DNA of 64,000 bases, from the NCBI RefSeq assembly GCF_013090115.1, contig NZ_JABFNN010000017.1, forward strand, positions 62,001-126,000. Direction: 5' to 3'. Numbering within the stretch: position 1 is the stretch's first letter; every line of letters starts with the position of its first letter. Both the position numbers and the translations under genes were made by a program. Below, piece after piece: positions 27,034-37,252 of this stretch. The DNA is from Flagellimonas amphidinii. GTDB taxonomy: Bacteria; Bacteroidota; Bacteroidia; Flavobacteriales; Flavobacteriaceae. The notes below the pieces were generated by a model. It saw only the letters and a program-made list of their open reading frames with translations. It did not search any database and was not told the DNA's origin.

Positions 27034-28077
27034 TTAATTTTTAGCGATACTTGAGTTCATTTTTTCCTTGAATTTGGCCAAGTACCAATCAATGGTTTTA
27101 TCTATCCCGGTTTCAAAGTTTTCATCTGCTTTCCAGCCTAAATCCTGTTCAATTTTAGAAGCATCAATGGCATATCTAAAATCATGTCCAGCACGATCTT
27201 TCACAAAAGTGATTTGCTCTTTGTATGAACTTCCATTTTCTTTCGGAAACTTTTTATCCAAGAGTTCGCAAACTTTATTGGCGATGTATAGATTATTGCG
27301 TTCATTCTTACCGCCAATGTTGTAGGTCTCACCAGAAACCCCTGTATCATATGCCAAGGCAATACCCTTACAGTGGTCCAAGACATACAACCAGTCCCTT
27401 ATGTTTGTGCCATTGCCATAAATGGGAATATGCGTTCCGCTCAATGCTTTTCTTATGATGGTAGGAATTAGTTTTTCATCATGCTGTTTGGGTCCGTAGT
27501 TGTTAGAGCAATTGGTTGTGACCACGTTCATACCATAGGTATGGTGGTAGCTTCTTATAATAAAATCTGAAGAAGCCTTTGAAGCACTATATGGACTATT
27601 GGGTGCGTAGGGAGTGGTCTCCATGAACAATCCTTCGTTACCTAAAGTTCCATAAACCTCATCGGTGGAAACATGGTGAAAACGTGAGTTTTTATAAGCC
27701 TCTTTATAAATATCAGGACCAACCATCCATCGCTTCTTGGACACATCAATTAAATTGAATGTGCCAATAATATTGGTCTGCATAAATGCATCTGGATTTG
27801 TGATTGAATTATCAACATGAGATTCCGCCGCGAAATGTATCACACCTTTGATATCGTACTTTTCAAATACATCCTCAATCAAAGCTCTATTACAGATATC
27901 TCCTTTAATAAATGTGTAGTTTTCATGACCTCCAACTTCACTTAAATTATCCAAATTACCAGCGTATGTTAGTGCGTCTAAATTGACCAAATGAATATCT
28001 GGATTCTGATCAAGGAAGTAGGGTATGAAATTTGATCCAATAAATCCAGCCCCGCCGGTTATTAAAACATGATCCAT
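27034..28077 (-). CDS. rfbB: dTDP-glucose 4,6-dehydratase
   Basis: Second step of dTDP-L-rhamnose synthesis. [10 protein letters not shown] binds NAD; STDEVYG and YSASKAS carry the catalytic Asp-Glu and Tyr-Lys; [10 protein letters not shown] is a family block. It is the first gene of the rmlBACD unit and is divergent from the receiver-histidine kinase gene, with 122 A+T-rich bases between. I find no clean -7 element in that gap on the minus strand. Confidence 0.96.
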   Translation of the reverse strand: MDHVLITGGAGFIGSNFIPYFLDQNPDIHLVNLDALTYAGNLDNLSEVGGHENYTFIKGDICNRALIEDVFEKYDIKGVIHFAAESHVDNSITNPDAFMQTNIIGTFNLIDVSKKRWMVGPDIYKEAYKNSRFHHVSTDEVYGTLGNEGLFMETTPYAPNSPYSASKASSDFIIRSYHHTYGMNVVTTNCSNNYGPKQHDEKLIPTIIRKALSGTHIPIYGNGTNIRDWLYVLDHCKGIALAYDTGVSGETYNIGGKNERNNLYIANKVCELLDKKFPKENGSSYKEQITFVKDRAGHDFRYAIDASKIEQDLGWKADENFETGIDKTIDWYLAKFKEKMNSSIAKN

Positions 28078-28199
28078 GCTTGTTTAATCTTAGTATTACT
28101 ATTATTGTAAATATATACTTACGTATTTTTTTGTTTAAATTTATGTTGTGAAAGCCTATATTTTGTAGGTATTTTCCCTCTATTTAAATATTGACCCTT

Positions 28200-29336
28200 A
28201 TGAATCAACAATTTGAGGAAAAGCCATATGTTCTTGCCATTGATGATGAGCTATTGAACATTGAACTCATGAAGTATTTTTTAGAGCGTCAGGGTTTAGC
28301 CTATAAGGGGGTCAATACCATATCCGATTTTTTAGAAGCTTTGGAATCCCTTGCACCTGACATCATCCTAATGGATGTTGTTATGCCTAAAAAAAATGGA
28401 TTCGATTTATGTAGAGAACTCAAAGAGTTTCCCCAATATCAAGATATTCCGGTCATTTTTATTACTGGAAAAACAAACATTGATGACAAGGTAAAAGGAT
28501 TTGAAGCCGGTGGTGTGGATTACATTACCAAACCTTTTAATGAACATGAATTGATTGCAAGGGTTAAAACACACTGTAACCTTAAAATGGCAAAAGCCAA
28601 AATTGAGACTCAGGCAAAAAAACTCCAGCAGTCCAATGCTCTTAAAAACCGTATTTTCTCCATAATAGGACACGACCTGCGTTCGCCATTAAGCGCAGCA
28701 AAACTTAAAATGGATTTTATACGAAGAGGGATTATAGACCCTGCGGCGGATAATTTCAAAGATGAAACGGTTCTTGAATTGCTTACAACGATGGACGAAT
28801 CCTTGAACCTACTTCAAAACTTAATGGCTTGGGGAAAATCTGGAAGCAATCAGGTGGAAGTAATACCAGAAATACTTGAATTGAACCAAATTGTGGAGCA
28901 AGTTTTTAGACTTTTGAGTATCGCCAGTGAAAGAAAAGGCATTACACTCATTAATAACGTTCCCGCTGACGCATTCGCCCATGCCGATCTAAATACTACC
29001 ATGACAGTATTTAGAAATTTAATTTCGAACGCTATAAAATTTACGCCATCAGATGGTCAAATAGTGGTCAATGCCGTAATTAAAGACGATAGACATTTCG
29101 TTGAAGTTCAAGATAATGGTCAAGGTATTCCAAAAGAAGACATTCCAAAAATCCTAAATCCCGACTTGCATTTCAGCAAATTAGGTACTGAAAATGAACC
29201 AGGTACTGGCCTTGGATTGATTCTTTGTCAAGACTTTGTTCGTAAAAATGGTGGTGAACTTAAAGTTGACAGTACCGTTGGTAAAGGCACAACTTTTTAT
29301 TTTGATTTGGCCATTGCTCAAAAAGAACCTGCCTAA
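28200..29336 (+). CDS. Soluble receiver-histidine kinase hybrid
   Basis: A 378-residue signalling protein with no membrane segment. An N-terminal receiver domain has Asp59 as phospho-acceptor (LMDVVMPKKNGF), Thr in ITGK and Lys in TKPF. A short coiled linker leads to a histidine kinase: His158 in IIGHDLRSPLS, N box NLISNAIKF, G1 DNGQGIP and G2 GTGLGL. The order receiver then kinase means it takes phosphate from or is tuned by another kinase. The ATG at 28200 is preferred over a TTG at 28191. It is the only plus-strand gene inside the EPS locus and its stop overlaps a glycosyltransferase stop tail to tail (29333-29336). Control of EPS genes is inferred from position only. Confidence 0.9.
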   Translation: MNQQFEEKPYVLAIDDELLNIELMKYFLERQGLAYKGVNTISDFLEALESLAPDIILMDVVMPKKNGFDLCRELKEFPQYQDIPVIFITGKTNIDDKVKGFEAGGVDYITKPFNEHELIARVKTHCNLKMAKAKIETQAKKLQQSNALKNRIFSIIGHDLRSPLSAAKLKMDFIRRGIIDPAADNFKDETVLELLTTMDESLNLLQNLMAWGKSGSNQVEVIPEILELNQIVEQVFRLLSIASERKGITLINNVPADAFAHADLNTTMTVFRNLISNAIKFTPSDGQIVVNAVIKDDRHFVEVQDNGQGIPKEDIPKILNPDLHFSKLGTENEPGTGLGLILCQDFVRKNGGELKVDSTVGKGTTFYFDLAIAQKEPA

Positions 29337-30544
29337 ACAAAAGCTTCTTTTGTTTCACCTCCCCTTTTGGCACGTTCCCAATTTACGCTTTGGTTTCCTT
29401 TTAAATATCTAGCAAAGCCAAGATAAACAGATAGGTTCATGATAAAGAAATAGTAGGGAATGAAAAGTAATTTGAGTCTAATCTGCCTATTTTCAAGAAA
29501 CCAACCTAAAAGCGCTGCTAAATAGAACATAATCTGTCCCCACAACAATAGATTGTAAATTCCAAAACTCCAAAGTCCTTCGTTAAGCGCCAAACCAAAA
29601 TTCATCGGAATGATCAATAACAACAATAAAGGGGTCAACGTCCAACGAAGCACACGATGCGAAATATATTGAAAAGACAACACCCCATATTTAAAAGGGT
29701 TCAATAATGGGGCCAACCGCACCACAGATTGTATACCTCCTGCGGATATTCTAATTTTTCGTTTCAACTCTTCTTTTACATTTGCCGAGGCATTTTCTAT
29801 GGCATATGCTTCAGGGTTATATTGAATCGTAAAACCTTTCATGGCTGTACGCAATGAAATCATAAAATCATCCAACAACGTATCTTTTTCCACCTCTTGC
29901 CAAAGCTCGGTTCTGATGGCAAAAAGCTCACCAGCAGCTCCAACAACAGAATACAGTTCTGCATCCCATTTTTTCAATTGGGATTCATATCTCCAATACA
30001 TGCCCTCACCGGCACCGGCGGCAGTATCTGCTTCTTTGGAATAAATTCTTTTTTCCCCAGAAACGCAGCCCACTTTCGGATTACTGAACAAGCGCACTAT
30101 TTCCCGTATTGATTCTTTACCTAAGCTCGTATTTCCATCAGAAAAAATAACTATTGGTGTTTTAACGAACTGCATCCCCCGATTCATGGCTGCAATTTTG
30201 CCATTTCTAGCAGCTTCATGATGAACGATAACATCTTTGTGTTTTTTGAGCAATTCTGGTGTTCCGTCATCAGAACCATCAGTTACCCAAAGTTGGGTCA
30301 CTTTTTCCTCCGGATAATTGAGGCTTCTGGAATTGGACACTTTTTCTTCCAGATAATCTTTTTCATTATACGCTGCTACAAAAAGAGTTACTTCGGGCTC
30401 ATAGGCTTCATCTATTACAGATTTATTCCCAATACCAAAGATTCTCCTTATTTTGATAATGACAAACAATAGCATACCGTAGCCCAAATACGAATAGAAA
30501 ATAATAAAAAGTGCTATCCAAAAAATAATTTCCAATGCCTTCAT
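29333..30544 (-). CDS. Membrane glycosyltransferase, GT2 family
   Basis: A 403-residue processive-type GT2. A transmembrane segment at the N-terminus (about 5-28) precedes the catalytic domain with VTDGSDDGT, FSDGNTSL (DxN acceptor of metal and sugar nucleotide), a conserved GEGMYWRYES block and DDFMISLR, followed by about four C-terminal membrane segments. It probably adds sugars to the lipid-linked EPS unit at the cytoplasmic face. Donor and linkage cannot be read. It lies 11 bases downstream of an acyltransferase and is the last gene of this part of the operon. Confidence 0.88.
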   Translation of the reverse strand: MKALEIIFWIALFIIFYSYLGYGMLLFVIIKIRRIFGIGNKSVIDEAYEPEVTLFVAAYNEKDYLEEKVSNSRSLNYPEEKVTQLWVTDGSDDGTPELLKKHKDVIVHHEAARNGKIAAMNRGMQFVKTPIVIFSDGNTSLGKESIREIVRLFSNPKVGCVSGEKRIYSKEADTAAGAGEGMYWRYESQLKKWDAELYSVVGAAGELFAIRTELWQEVEKDTLLDDFMISLRTAMKGFTIQYNPEAYAIENASANVKEELKRKIRISAGGIQSVVRLAPLLNPFKYGVLSFQYISHRVLRWTLTPLLLLLIIPMNFGLALNEGLWSFGIYNLLLWGQIMFYLAALLGWFLENRQIRLKLLFIPYYFFIMNLSVYLGFARYLKGNQSVNWERAKRGGETKEAFV

Positions 30545-30555
30545 AATCTAGTTTT

Positions 30556-31197
30556 TTAGTGTGCCATTTGCGCTTTTTTGTCAACCACCCGTTCCCATTC
30601 ACCTGTATTGTGGTTAAATCTTTTAATGACTTTGGCTGGATTGCCAACGGCCACCGAAAATGGGGGAATATCCTTGGTAACCACACTGCCAGCACCTATT
30701 TGACATCGTTTACCAATAGTAACACCAGCCAAAACCACCGAATTTGCACCAATATGTGCTTCTTCTTCAATAATGGTGGGTCGAATATCCAAGGCTTGTT
30801 CACTGGAATTTTTTCCTCCATCTGCATAGCCGTGGTTGAAACCAGACACGAAAACATGTTGGCCAAGTCCTGAACCATCTCCCATCTTCACCGGGCCAAT
30901 AATCACACTCCCAATGCCCACACGCACCCTATCTCCCAAGATTATATCTCCAGAACCATTGTTTACAGTGCAAAAGCTTTCAATAGTGGTCAGTTCTCCT
31001 ATTTCAAATCGTTTCCATGGAAAAACATCAATACGGCTATTACGTCGTATGGTAGATCCTTTTCCCCTTTTGTGTTTCAAGGGATTCAAAAACCACCGCA
31101 CCCAAAGTCTTGGTCTTGGATTTCTTTGAGGTGCAATCAATCTAATTGCCAGTTGTTTTAGCTTCGGATTTGACTTTATTTTTGATACGATTCCCAT
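30556..31197 (-). CDS. Hexapeptide-repeat acyltransferase (left-handed beta-helix)
   Basis: A 213-residue protein with many imperfect hexapeptide repeats such as [16 protein letters not shown] and [25 protein letters not shown], the HG of FNHGYAD as probable catalytic His, and the ending [12 protein letters not shown] common to sugar O-acetyltransferases. It is likely to acetylate an EPS sugar using acetyl-CoA. It sits between two glycosyltransferase genes with gaps of about 10 bases. Confidence 0.88.
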   Translation of the reverse strand: MGIVSKIKSNPKLKQLAIRLIAPQRNPRPRLWVRWFLNPLKHKRGKGSTIRRNSRIDVFPWKRFEIGELTTIESFCTVNNGSGDIILGDRVRVGIGSVIIGPVKMGDGSGLGQHVFVSGFNHGYADGGKNSSEQALDIRPTIIEEEAHIGANSVVLAGVTIGKRCQIGAGSVVTKDIPPFSVAVGNPAKVIKRFNHNTGEWERVVDKKAQMAH

Positions 31198-31207
31198 AAA
31201 AAACCAT

Positions 31208-32413
31208 TTAAGCCGAAGCCTTTTTTACTTTTAAAATGCAGTTATAGATTTCATTCACATTGTTTTCCCAACTGTGTGACAGTCCAAAAAAGCGACGCTT
31301 TTCTTCTAGTTCTTTTGAATTTTCCTCGAGTGCTTTTTCAATCAATGCCACATAATCCTCTGCGGTTTCACCCAAATACGTATAGTCCTTAAAATATTCC
31401 ATTGCCTTGGTGGCCGAAGCTACCGTTGGTTTCCCCATAGCCAGGTATTCATCAATTTTTCTGGGGTAGTTGCCCATGGTGGCATCATTGATCAGTTGTG
31501 GATTAATGGCTACATCAAATCCCTTGATATAATTGGGCAATTCTGATGCATCACGGCTTCCCAAAAAATGCACATTGGACATATTATGAAGCTCGGATTC
31601 CTTGAAATTGTCATCTTCTGGCCCCACCAAAACAATACTCCACTTTGGGCGGGCTTTTGCTACCTTGACCAAAATATCAATGCTTAATCTGCGACTCGTC
31701 AAAAATCCCACATACCCAATTATGGGACCTGGTATATTTTCTAAATCTTTTGGCACCTTTATGGCTCTTAGACTGTCATTAAAAAGAGTGGTATCGCATC
31801 CTTGCCCCACCATATAGGAATGCTCAGTGTACTGGCGGCCATACTCAGTATACAATGTTGAATTGTTCACGACGCAATCTGCAGTTTCAATGAGTTTTGG
31901 CTCCAGTCGCACTCCATTTTTTCTCCAATAGGGATTCTTGGTGAGATAATCCCGCATGTAATACACATAGAATGACGGTTGTAACAATTGCTTGATATGC
32001 TGTCCCAAAAACATTGAACTATCATTGAAAATGATATAGTCTTTAAATTCCAGACGTTCAATGGCAGATTGTATATCGTTTGTAAATCGCTTGGCATTGA
32101 TTTTATTGAAAAAATCAAAGAGGGATTTGTTCTTCAAAAAGTTGATTGATTCGGTAATTGTTTTTGGATAAAGATTCCACAACGAATCCTCTAACTGAAC
32201 CAAATCGGCATCCAACCCTTTTTTTACTCGAAGTCGTTTTTTGATTTTTTCCGAATTCTTCTCCCGATAACGGCTGATTCTATCCATGGGTGGGTTCACA
32301 TAGAGAACCCTGTTGTTTTTGGCCATTTCAACGGCAATGTTCTTACAATTGCTCCCAATCTCAATATCCCAAGCCTGAATGCCCATTACAATTATATCCC
32401 TATCCTTGATCAT
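31208..32413 (-). CDS. Glycosyltransferase, GT-B fold (GT4-like)
   Basis: A 401-residue cytoplasmic protein. The N-terminus (IVMGIQAWD, then [10 protein letters not shown]) and the C-terminal donor-binding half ([64 protein letters not shown]) resemble TuaH-like enzymes. The usual EX7E motif of GT4 is replaced by a [11 protein letters not shown] block. It shares ATGA with the preceding glycosyltransferase gene (four-base overlap), so the two are coupled. Confidence 0.88.
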   Translation of the reverse strand: MIKDRDIIVMGIQAWDIEIGSNCKNIAVEMAKNNRVLYVNPPMDRISRYREKNSEKIKKRLRVKKGLDADLVQLEDSLWNLYPKTITESINFLKNKSLFDFFNKINAKRFTNDIQSAIERLEFKDYIIFNDSSMFLGQHIKQLLQPSFYVYYMRDYLTKNPYWRKNGVRLEPKLIETADCVVNNSTLYTEYGRQYTEHSYMVGQGCDTTLFNDSLRAIKVPKDLENIPGPIIGYVGFLTSRRLSIDILVKVAKARPKWSIVLVGPEDDNFKESELHNMSNVHFLGSRDASELPNYIKGFDVAINPQLINDATMGNYPRKIDEYLAMGKPTVASATKAMEYFKDYTYLGETAEDYVALIEKALEENSKELEEKRRFFGLSHSWENNVNEIYNCILKVKKASA

Positions 32414-33573
32414 GATGAAGCATTGTTTAATTCCGTATAAACATTTTCATAAAGTTCAAGTACGTTATGCGCCATGGCTTTCCATGAGAAATTTTTTGCG
32501 CGTTCTATCCCTTTCTCGGCAAGCACCTTGGCCAGCATCTTGTCCTCAACAAGGGTCTGCATGGCATTTGAGATTTCGGTAGGGTTGAATGGGTCAACAA
32601 TCATTGCGGCCTCATCCCCTGCCACTTCGGGCATCGATGAAGTATTTGAGGTGATCACCGGTACCCCACAGGCCATTCCCTCCAAAATTGGAATGCCAAA
32701 ACTTTCACGTAATGATGGATACAGAAAGATCTCGCACAAGTTGATGATGGCCGGTAGTTTTTGGTTGGGCACATAACCTGTTAGATGTATCAACTTTCGA
32801 AGTTCAACGTCTTCTATTTCTTGTAATAATCTTTTCAGTTCGGCTTCAGCATAGTCCAACATCACCAAACTGTATTTGTTGGGATACACTTTATTGAAAT
32901 TGGAGAAGGCTTTTAAAACACCTATTGTATTTTTTTTTGGGTCTGTGTTCCCCAGAAAGAAGAAGTACTTATCAGGTAAATTAAATTCTTGTTTGATGTT
33001 TTGGAGTTCATCTCCGTCGACCAACTTTTTAAAGTGCTCTCCAACTCCATTATAGATTGCCGTTAAGCGGTTATCCTTAAATCCGAAGAATTTTGCTATT
33101 CTGGCCTTTTCATAGTTGGAAACAGTGATGACCTTTTTACTTTTTTTAATGACCGGTGGCACAAAGTACCTTCGGTACATATTGCCCAATTTTTGATACC
33201 AAGTTCCCGCCTTGTTCAAAATACTAATGCTTTCCAGATAAATAATATCATGCAAGGTGGTAATCAAAGGAACTTTACAGAATAAGGGGCCGGTGTTACT
33301 GGTACAGTGCAATACATCACAACCTTCTGCCAAAGCTGCTTTGGGCAATGCTATCTGCTCCCAACCTGGATAACCCAATTTAGAACGCAACTCTACTACT
33401 TTGAAGTTGGGTGCCTTGGGCAAACATGTACTGTCAACATCTGGTTTGACAAAAATGACATATTCGTTTTTGGCATCAATTTTTTGAAGGTTTTTGATGA
33501 GTTCCAAAACCACCATGTCCATCCCGTGCTTCTTTTTTCTAAAAAGTCGTTGTGCTTCAATTCCGATTCTCAT
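32410..33573 (-). CDS. Glycosyltransferase family 4 protein
   Basis: A 387-residue GT-B enzyme with a clear GT4 donor site: ESFGIPILE (EX7E), GMACGVPVITSNTSSMPEVAGD and FLGNTDPKKN. The N-terminal half has GMDMVVLEL and TTLHDI. Retaining transfer of a hexose-type sugar is expected; the donor is not predictable. It overlaps the next gene by four bases and follows a GT2 gene by nine. Confidence 0.92.
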   Translation of the reverse strand: MRIGIEAQRLFRKKKHGMDMVVLELIKNLQKIDAKNEYVIFVKPDVDSTCLPKAPNFKVVELRSKLGYPGWEQIALPKAALAEGCDVLHCTSNTGPLFCKVPLITTLHDIIYLESISILNKAGTWYQKLGNMYRRYFVPPVIKKSKKVITVSNYEKARIAKFFGFKDNRLTAIYNGVGEHFKKLVDGDELQNIKQEFNLPDKYFFFLGNTDPKKNTIGVLKAFSNFNKVYPNKYSLVMLDYAEAELKRLLQEIEDVELRKLIHLTGYVPNQKLPAIINLCEIFLYPSLRESFGIPILEGMACGVPVITSNTSSMPEVAGDEAAMIVDPFNPTEISNAMQTLVEDKMLAKVLAEKGIERAKNFSWKAMAHNVLELYENVYTELNNASS

Positions 33574-33582
33574 CTGTAAGCT

Positions 33583-34788
33583 TTAACTGTTGACCGTACC
33601 GTGTTGGGTATGGATAAATTTTTTGTTGGCCCCCTTAAGTTTAAATAGGGACAAGAACATTATGGCAAATGCTTTTGGAAGGGTAAGAAATGCCTTGATC
33701 GTTTGAATGTTGTAGAATTTTCTGGGAACTGCCATTGCAAAGGACACCAGAGTCAATGTGGCGGTTACATACCATGCCCAAGGCTGGACCAGTAACCAAT
33801 TCTCCATAAAAAAATCAGCAAGGAAATAGCCTAGTGAAAACAATACGACCAAACCCAATAACAATACCCGCGGCGGAGCAATCATTTGATAGACCTTATC
33901 GGCAAAATCCACATTACCGTTAAGAAACAATTGTCGCAGACCAGAAACCACAAAACGTCTGAAATACACGAATTGTGCAGATAGCCATCGTTTTCGTTGA
34001 TTGGCGAAGACTTCAGTGTTTTGAACTTTTTCATCCAAAACCAATGCATTGTGCAAGTACTCAATGGTATTTTTATCCCGAAGTAATTTCAACTCCAATT
34101 CTTTGTCAAAACCCCCAACAGCATTGACTTCCACCATTGTTGATTTGAAAAAGTGGTAATCAAAAGCCATCCCTGAACCAATGAGTGCAGAGGAAAGTCC
34201 TAAAACACGATGTCCTTTTCTAAAAATGTGATTGTTGACTTCTTCACTTATGGCATCTAAAATGGCCATAGGGGTATTGGTATTTTTAGCAATGCGATGC
34301 CCTTGAACCACTTTGTATCCCTTATTGAAAGCTTCATTGAGCTTTTCAACAAAGTTAAATGCCATGATGTTATCTGCGTCCAAAACCAAAGCAACATCAT
34401 AATCATCCCCAATTACCGCCATGGCTCTGTTCAAGGCTTTTGACTTCGTACTTTTCTCAAAAGAAACCTCAACCAGTTTTATGGGAAGCTTGTTTAATTT
34501 ATCAAGTGTTGTTTCTTGAAATGAATCCGCAATAACAACTACATCAAATAAATCTTTGGGATAGCTCTGCTCCAATGCTTTTTGGGCAACATGTACTATA
34601 ACATTGTCTTCTTTATAGCCCGGAATCAAAACTGCAAACTTTCGCTTTTCAGTTTGAATGGAACTCTTTTGTTTAGCCTTGAACAATCCTGCCAAAGAAA
34701 AAATGAAAACATAAAAAGCGGCAAATCCGAAGTAAGCTACCAATACAGCTTCTAGAACATTTACCAAAATTTGCAATGTTTCCATCAT
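33583..34788 (-). CDS. Membrane glycosyltransferase, GT2 family
   Basis: A 401-residue enzyme with an N-terminal membrane segment (about 8-33), a GT2 domain (VLIPGYKEDNVI, VLDADNIM as DxD, QRKRWLSAQ as QxxRW) and two to three C-terminal membrane segments. QxxRW and DxD together suggest a processive enzyme of the hyaluronan/cellulose synthase type, or a large-sugar transferase. It starts ten bases after the UDP-xylose synthase gene. Confidence 0.9.
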   Translation of the reverse strand: MMETLQILVNVLEAVLVAYFGFAAFYVFIFSLAGLFKAKQKSSIQTEKRKFAVLIPGYKEDNVIVHVAQKALEQSYPKDLFDVVVIADSFQETTLDKLNKLPIKLVEVSFEKSTKSKALNRAMAVIGDDYDVALVLDADNIMAFNFVEKLNEAFNKGYKVVQGHRIAKNTNTPMAILDAISEEVNNHIFRKGHRVLGLSSALIGSGMAFDYHFFKSTMVEVNAVGGFDKELELKLLRDKNTIEYLHNALVLDEKVQNTEVFANQRKRWLSAQFVYFRRFVVSGLRQLFLNGNVDFADKVYQMIAPPRVLLLGLVVLFSLGYFLADFFMENWLLVQPWAWYVTATLTLVSFAMAVPRKFYNIQTIKAFLTLPKAFAIMFLSLFKLKGANKKFIHTQHGTVNS

Positions 34789-34798
34789 AACCAGATTT

Positions 34799-35767
34799 TT
34801 AAGAATTGATCAATTCTTTTATTGACTTATCTTTAAGAAGTCCATCAAAATATTCAATGGTTTTTTGCAGTCCTTCACGCAGCTCAACAGTAGGTTCCCA
34901 ACCATGTAATTTTTCCTTGGCCAGTGAAATATCCGGCTGTCTTTGCAAAGGGTCGTCAGACGGCAATGGCATATGTATGATTTTTGAACTTGTCCCGGTT
35001 AAATCGATAATATTTTCAGCAAGCTCCAACATGGTAAACTCGTTAGGGTTTCCAATATTGATAGGGCCAATGAATTCATCTTCTGTATCCATCATCCGAA
35101 TCATTCCCTCCACCAAATCGCTTACATATTGAAAACTTCTGGTCTGCGTACCATCTCCATAAACCGTGATATCCTTACCCTGCAATGCCTGCATAATGAA
35201 GTTTGACACCACCCTGCCATCATCTGGCTCCATTTTAGGACCGTAGGTGTTGAAAATTCGGATAATTTTTACCAAAACATCATTTGAATTATGATAGTTG
35301 ACAAACAAAGTTTCAGCACATCGTTTTCCTTCATCATAACAAGAACGAATACCAATGGGGTTTACATGGCCCCAGTAATCTTCGCGTTGCGGGTGAACCT
35401 CAGGATCTCCATACACCTCACTTGTTGATGCTTGAAGGATTTTTGCCTTCACTCTTTTTGCCAAACCCAACATATTTATGGCTCCCATTACAGAGGTTTT
35501 TACTGTTTTTATGGGATTATATTGGTAATGAATAGGGGAAGCAGGACATGCCAAGTTGTATATTTCATCCACCTCTATAAAAAAAGGATGGGTTACATCA
35601 TGACGGATAAGTTCAAAATAAGGATTATCCAAAAGGTCGATAATCTTACTTTTTCTTCCAGTAAAGTAATTGTCCAGACAAATGACTTCATTGCCTTCAT
35701 TCAATAATCGTTCGCATAAATGTGAGCCAACAAAGCCAGCACCACCAGTAACTAAGATTCGTTTCAT
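34799..35767 (-). CDS. UDP-glucuronate decarboxylase (UDP-xylose synthase type)
   Basis: A 322-residue short-chain dehydrogenase fold protein. NAD-binding GGAGFVGSH, the UXS signature [32 protein letters not shown] and the catalytic Tyr-Lys in SCYDEGKR. The full run of blocks is that of UDP-xylose synthases, which decarboxylate UDP-glucuronate. The adjacent upstream gene encodes the enzyme making UDP-glucuronate, which supports this specific call. Gap to that gene is 16 bases. Confidence 0.92.
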   Translation of the reverse strand: MKRILVTGGAGFVGSHLCERLLNEGNEVICLDNYFTGRKSKIIDLLDNPYFELIRHDVTHPFFIEVDEIYNLACPASPIHYQYNPIKTVKTSVMGAINMLGLAKRVKAKILQASTSEVYGDPEVHPQREDYWGHVNPIGIRSCYDEGKRCAETLFVNYHNSNDVLVKIIRIFNTYGPKMEPDDGRVVSNFIMQALQGKDITVYGDGTQTRSFQYVSDLVEGMIRMMDTEDEFIGPINIGNPNEFTMLELAENIIDLTGTSSKIIHMPLPSDDPLQRQPDISLAKEKLHGWEPTVELREGLQKTIEYFDGLLKDKSIKELINS

Positions 35768-35783
35768 TGTTATTGATTTAAGA

Positions 35784-37133
35784 TTAGGCCATCGCCACCT
35801 TTTCAGTATTTTTAATCACTTTTCGCCCAATACTGTAATAATTGAATCCTTCATCTTCCATCTCTTCTGGATCATAAATATTTCTTCCATCAAAAATGGT
35901 TTTCTCATTCATCAGTTTCTCAAGGATTCTATAGTTTGGCATTCTAAATTCTGGCCATTCGGTAACCACGACAAGGGCATCTGCATCAATACAAGCATCA
36001 TACTCATCTTGTGCATATTCAATTTTGTCTCCCAAAATGCGCTTGGCCTCATGCATGGCCACAGGATCATATGCTCTAACTTTTGCTCCCAAAGCAGTCA
36101 ATTGTTCTATTATCACCAACGATGGTGCTTCTCGCATATCATCGGTCTTAGGCTTAAAAGCCAAGCCCCACATTCCAAATTGTTTTCCTTTTAGGTCTTC
36201 GCCAAAATGACCTTTAATTTTCTCAACCAATGTTGTTTTTTGGCGGTAATTCACTGCTTCAACAGCTTTTAGCACTTCCAAAGAGTGTCCATACTCATCA
36301 GCAGTACGCACCAAAGCCTGTACATCTTTTGGAAAACAACTACCTCCATAGCCGGTACCCGGATAAATGAATTTATTACCGATTCGGGTATCGGAGCCAA
36401 TTCCTTTTCTTACTAAATCAACATTGGCTCCAACCAATTCGCACAGGTTGGCAATGTCATTCATAAAACTGATTTTGGTAGCCAGCATTGAATTCGCTGC
36501 GTACTTGGTCATTTCTGAAGAGAATATGTCCATAAACAACAATGGGTGGCCATTCATTAGAAATGGTTTGTATAGACGGCGCATCACTTTCTCGGCACGT
36601 TTACTTTCAATACCTACAACTATACGGTCTGGCTTCAGGAAATCATCAACAGCACTACCTTCCTTTAAAAATTCAGGGTTTGACGCCACATCAAAGTCAA
36701 TGTTTTGCCCTCTCTTATCCAGCTCTTCCTGTACAGCGGATTTAACCTTGTAAGAAGTCCCTACCGGAACAGTACTTTTAGTAATGATTACTTTGTAATT
36801 TTCCATGTGCTGACCTATTTCCTTGGCAACACCCAAAACATATTTAAGATCTGCACTACCATCTTCGTCTGGCGGGGTGCCCACTGCTATAAATACGGCA
36901 TCTGCATCTGTAATTCCCTTTTGGAGGCTGGTAGTGAAGGAAATCCTCCCCTTTTCAATATTGCGCTCCAGAAGTGTATCCAAACCAGGTTCATAAATTG
37001 GAACTTCACCATTGCGAAGCATTTCCACTTTTCTTTTATCAATGTCCACGCAGACAACGTTAACTCCAGTTTCTGCAAAACAAGTTCCGGTTACTAGTCC
37101 CACGTAACCCGTTCCAATGACGGCTATTTTCAT
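35784..37133 (-). CDS. ugd: UDP-glucose 6-dehydrogenase
   Basis: Oxidises UDP-glucose to UDP-glucuronate with two NAD. N-terminal [10 protein letters not shown], the middle-domain TKSTVPVGT, the catalytic Cys in [10 protein letters not shown] and a C-terminal UDP-binding domain ([12 protein letters not shown]). At 449 residues it is of normal length. It supplies UDP-glucuronate to the UDP-xylose synthase next door and probably directly to the polymer. A 119-base gap separates it from the LruC lipoprotein gene. Confidence 0.96.
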   Translation of the reverse strand: MKIAVIGTGYVGLVTGTCFAETGVNVVCVDIDKRKVEMLRNGEVPIYEPGLDTLLERNIEKGRISFTTSLQKGITDADAVFIAVGTPPDEDGSADLKYVLGVAKEIGQHMENYKVIITKSTVPVGTSYKVKSAVQEELDKRGQNIDFDVASNPEFLKEGSAVDDFLKPDRIVVGIESKRAEKVMRRLYKPFLMNGHPLLFMDIFSSEMTKYAANSMLATKISFMNDIANLCELVGANVDLVRKGIGSDTRIGNKFIYPGTGYGGSCFPKDVQALVRTADEYGHSLEVLKAVEAVNYRQKTTLVEKIKGHFGEDLKGKQFGMWGLAFKPKTDDMREAPSLVIIEQLTALGAKVRAYDPVAMHEAKRILGDKIEYAQDEYDACIDADALVVVTEWPEFRMPNYRILEKLMNEKTIFDGRNIYDPEEMEDEGFNYYSIGRKVIKNTEKVAMA

Positions 37134-37252
37134 TTTGTAGGTTTTTACTTAATATATTTGTAAATATTAACTCTATTAATGTGAAATAGAAAATTATGTT
37201 GTAAAAAAGGACATTTACGTTGTAAGAGCCCTTTTTTACTAGATGCAAGAGC

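Noticed and set aside
37134-37252. Repeated GTTGTAA and GCTCTT words between ugd and the LruC gene as operator or terminator
   Set aside because: Direct, short and A+T-rich; expected by chance in such a gap.
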